Of a stretch of 64,000 nt of DNA, positions 61,722 to 64,000 are shown in pieces (position 1 is the first letter of the stretch; each line of letters starts with the position of its first letter). Position numbers and translations under genes: made by a program. The notes beneath the pieces are model-generated. The model did not search any database. It saw only the letters and a list, made by a program, of their open reading frames with translations, and was not told where the DNA came from. Source of the stretch: Cytophagales bacterium (lineage in GTDB: Bacteria; Pseudomonadota; Gammaproteobacteria; Burkholderiales; Burkholderiaceae_C); NCBI GenBank assembly GCA_030054145.1, contig JASGCK010000001.1:124001-188000 (forward strand), written 5' to 3'.

Positions 61722-62717
61722 ATGTATGCACAAATGGTAGAGACGGGTGTGAAGGCAGTGAAGGATGTGGCGCAAATGGAGCCGCAGGAACGCGCCTTTC
61801 AAGAGCGACTGGATGCGGGCATTAAGGTTGAGCCACAAGACTGGATGCCTAGTGGTTATCGGCAAACGTTGGTGCGTCAAATTTCTCAGCACGCGCACTC
61901 AGAATATGTAGGGATGTTGCCCGAAGCCAATTGGATTACGCGGGCACCGACGCTCAAGCGCAAAGCCATCTTGCTTGCCAAAGTGCAAGACGAGGCGGGG
62001 CATGGTTTGTACCTGTACAGCGCGGTCGAGACGCTGGGTGTCACGCGCGACCAGACGTATCTTGATCTGCTATCGGGCAAAGCGAAATATTCCAGCATCT
62101 TTAACTATCCGACACTGACTTGGGCAGACATCGGCGCAATTGGTTGGTTGGTGGATGGCTCGGCCATCGTCAATCAAATTCCACTGTGCCGCTGCTCGTA
62201 TGGACCCTATGCGCGGGCAATGGTGCGTGTGTGCAAAGAGGAGTCGTTCCATCAACGCCAAGGCTTTGACATCATGCTCACACTTTGCAGGGGAACGCCC
62301 GAGCAAAAGGCCATGGCGCAAGACGCGCTCAACCGCTGGTGGTGGCCGTCAATCGCCATGCATGGCCCGCCTGATGATCAATCCGTTAACAGTGCGCAGT
62401 CGATGGCTTGGAAAATTAAAACGCTCTCTAACGACGCATTACGGCAAAAGTTTATTGATCAAACCGTGCCGCAGATTGAATTCTTGGGACTCGAATTACC
62501 CGACCCCAATCTCAAATGGAACGAGGCGCGTGGTCATTACGACTATGGCGCTATTGATTGGGAGGATTTCTTTCATGTGGTCAAAGGCAAAGGGCCCTGC
62601 AACGCCGAGCGCTTAGCCGCAAGGCGCAAGGCTTGGGATGAAGGCGCTTGGTTTCGCGAAGCCTTGAGTGTTCATGCCGCCAAGCAGCAACCACCAACGC
62701 ATTCAGATAAGGCTTGA
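61722..62717 (+). CDS. paaA: Phenylacetyl-CoA epoxidase catalytic subunit PaaA
   Basis: This 331-residue di-iron ferritin-like subunit has ExxH motifs in '[15 protein letters not shown]' and '[14 protein letters not shown]', which bind the iron centre. It epoxidises the ring of phenylacetyl-CoA with PaaB, PaaC and PaaE. The ATG at 61722 (MYAQMVETG) matches the family and follows AAGG; the frame opens further upstream (61674) within the promoter region. It is the first gene of paaABCD. Confidence 0.97.
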   Translation: MYAQMVETGVKAVKDVAQMEPQERAFQERLDAGIKVEPQDWMPSGYRQTLVRQISQHAHSEYVGMLPEANWITRAPTLKRKAILLAKVQDEAGHGLYLYSAVETLGVTRDQTYLDLLSGKAKYSSIFNYPTLTWADIGAIGWLVDGSAIVNQIPLCRCSYGPYARAMVRVCKEESFHQRQGFDIMLTLCRGTPEQKAMAQDALNRWWWPSIAMHGPPDDQSVNSAQSMAWKIKTLSNDALRQKFIDQTVPQIEFLGLELPDPNLKWNEARGHYDYGAIDWEDFFHVVKGKGPCNAERLAARRKAWDEGAWFREALSVHAAKQQPPTHSDKA

Positions 62718-62718
62718 T

Positions 62719-63030
62719 ATGACTTCAGACAACGCACAGCACCAGTTACAGCGCGAGTGGCCCTTGTGGGAGGTGTTTATCAGAAGCCAGCACGGTCTTG
62801 CACATAAACACGTGGGTAGTTTGCACGCCCCCGATGCCGCACGCGCCATGGGACACGCCCGCGATGTTTATACAAGGCGCAATGAAGGTGTCAGCATCTG
62901 GGTGGTTCGCGCCGCCGATATCACGGCGAGCAGCCCTGACGATAAAGAAGCTTTGTTTGATGCCGCGCAAAACAAAATCTATCGCCATCCCACGTTTTAT
63001 CCCACGCCTGACGGCGTGAAGAATCTGTAG
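62719..63030 (+). CDS. paaB: Phenylacetyl-CoA epoxidase subunit PaaB
   Basis: This is a 103-residue PaaB ('WPLWEVFIRSQHGLAHKHVGSLHAPDAARAMGHARDVYTRRNEGVSIWVVRA'-type sequence). It is a small structural subunit that bridges PaaAC dimers. The ATG at 62719 lies 1 bp after the paaA stop; the longer frame from 62668 overlaps paaA. Confidence 0.96.
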   Translation: MTSDNAQHQLQREWPLWEVFIRSQHGLAHKHVGSLHAPDAARAMGHARDVYTRRNEGVSIWVVRAADITASSPDDKEALFDAAQNKIYRHPTFYPTPDGVKNL

Positions 63031-63042
63031 GGCGGCAAGGCG

Positions 63043-63792
63043 ATGACTCCAAAATTTGAATACTTGTTGCGCCTAGGCGATAACGGCTTGGTGCTCTCGC
63101 AGCAGCTCTCGGCGTGGTGCGGTCATGGTCCTGCGCTAGAAGAGGATGTTGCCTTGATTAATACGGCGCTTGACTTGCTTGGGCACGCGCGGCTGTGGTT
63201 GTCTTACGCAGGTGAGGTGGAGGGCGCTGGACGTGATGAAGATGCCTTGGCTTATGGGCGCGACGGCACTGGCTTTCGCAATTTGCTCTTGGTCGAGCAA
63301 CCCAATGGCGACTATGCGCAAACCATAGTGCGGCAATTTTTCTTTGATGTGTGGCACGAACAATTGCTGGTGGGCTTGTCGCACTCAAGCGATCCGCGCA
63401 TCGCAGCAATTGCGCAAAAAGCAGTTAAAGAAGTCCGCTATCACGTGGCGCGTAGCACCGAGTTGGTGATTGCGCTGGGCGATGGCACAGAGCTGAGTCA
63501 TCAAAAAATGCAAGCCGCAGTTGATGGGCTGTGGCCTTATACCAACGAGTGGTTCGAGTCTGATGCGGTTGATGCCGCGTGCGCAGCCGATGGCATGGCG
63601 CCTGACGCGGCGAGTTTAAAAGCGCAGTGGCATTCCAGTGTTGCGGCTACGCTGCACCGCGCGAAGCTTGTTATGCCAAGCGTGCAGGGCCATCAGCGCG
63701 GCGGCAAACAGGGTGTGCATTCCGAGCACTTGGGGCATTTGCTGACATCGCTTCAATTCATGCAGCGAACCTATCCAGGAGCACAGTGGTGA
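63043..63792 (+). CDS. paaC: Phenylacetyl-CoA epoxidase structural subunit PaaC
   Basis: This is a 249-residue helical ferritin-like protein ('[46 protein letters not shown]'). It is the non-catalytic partner of PaaA. It follows paaB by 12 bp and overlaps paaD by 4 bp. Confidence 0.96.
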   Translation: MTPKFEYLLRLGDNGLVLSQQLSAWCGHGPALEEDVALINTALDLLGHARLWLSYAGEVEGAGRDEDALAYGRDGTGFRNLLLVEQPNGDYAQTIVRQFFFDVWHEQLLVGLSHSSDPRIAAIAQKAVKEVRYHVARSTELVIALGDGTELSHQKMQAAVDGLWPYTNEWFESDAVDAACAADGMAPDAASLKAQWHSSVAATLHRAKLVMPSVQGHQRGGKQGVHSEHLGHLLTSLQFMQRTYPGAQW

Positions 63793-64000
63793 GCGCAGCC
63801 ATCGCAACTGAGTTCGCCACGCGCGAGACCATTTTGTCTTGGCTGGCGGAGGTGATGGATCCCGAAGTGCCGGTTGTGTCCGTGCTCGATTTGGGCATCG
63901 TGCGGGACGTGCAGTGGCTTGATGATGTGGATTCGGCGGATCATGCGGCAACCTTGCAAGTCACGGTTACGCCGACGTATTCGGGCTGCCCTGCTACCGA
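63789..64000 (+). CDS. paaD: PaaD (MIP18/DUF59 family), partial; 3' end outside window
   Basis: A GTG at 63789 overlaps the paaC stop (GTGA). The protein then reads '[20 protein letters not shown]', followed by '[20 protein letters not shown]' and '[11 protein letters not shown]', the DUF59/MIP18 signature with the conserved cysteine. PaaD is thought to help assemble iron cofactor for the epoxidase. About 70 residues are visible before the window ends. Confidence 0.93.
   Translation, partial: MSAAIATEFATRETILSWLAEVMDPEVPVVSVLDLGIVRDVQWLDDVDSADHAATLQVTVTPTYSGCPAT

Overview
The window looks like chromosomal DNA of a betaproteobacterium, most probably order Burkholderiales. The pointers are the gene families and their order: fmdB–DUF502–aspS, the TIGR02049-type glutamate–cysteine ligase, PuuD with a cytochrome c tail, Bug/TctC and branched-chain-type ABC clusters, and HrcA/CIRCE-controlled groESL. 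I cannot name a genus. No rRNA, tRNA, CRISPR array or insertion sequence was recognised.

Positions 1–16.5 kb are a purine/urate catabolism region. On the minus strand are puuD (urate oxidase), a biotin-dependent carboxyltransferase, xdhA, xdhC and uraH. On the plus strand are a GntR/FCD regulator, puuE (allantoinase), a UraD–allantoate-amidohydrolase fusion, a second M20 amidohydrolase, an NCS2 purine permease, an NMT1-type ABC importer and a MobA-like cytidylyltransferase for the molybdenum cofactor. A palindrome with core TGTATACA stands before puuD, between uraH and gntR, before the M20 gene and before the permease gene, and probably defines the GntR regulon. xdhB is not in the window.

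Positions 16.6–29.5 kb hold an HtrA/Deg protease, an orphan TpsB outer-membrane transporter, and a long minus-strand operon: acyl-CoA synthetase, LivG, LivH, LivM, LivK, LivF, a phenylacetate-CoA-ligase-like protein and a Bug protein. The operon looks like an uptake-and-activation system for a carboxylic (perhaps aromatic) acid.

Positions 29.5–39.3 kb are accessory. A type III restriction–modification system has an AlbA_2/Schlafen-like ATPase gene between mod and res. A Crp/Fnr regulator is divergent from mod. Then come a pseudouridine synthase, an orphan iron-type binding protein and a VapBC-like toxin–antitoxin pair.

Positions 39.3–49 kb are mainly housekeeping: htpG, an M14 peptidase, gshA, fmdB, DUF502, aspS, denD and an acetyltransferase. 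A DUF4268 nuclease-like gene follows aspS directly. A HigBA-like pair sits at 49.2–49.9 kb.

Positions 50–55 kb are the most unusual part. Behind an intact, CIRCE-controlled groES–groEL operon lies an AT-rich gene for a TIR–STAND NTPase–TPR-like protein of 776 aa, a probable anti-phage sensor/effector. It is followed at once by the 3' end of a second, truncated groEL. The last 253 bp of the two groEL copies differ at one base, then similarity drops sharply. Each copy has its own related terminator. This looks like integration of a defence gene at groEL through a carried groEL tail.

Positions 55–64 kb hold an RND efflux operon (MexAB–OprM type), then paaX divergent from paaABCD of the phenylacetyl-CoA epoxidase; paaD runs off the window.
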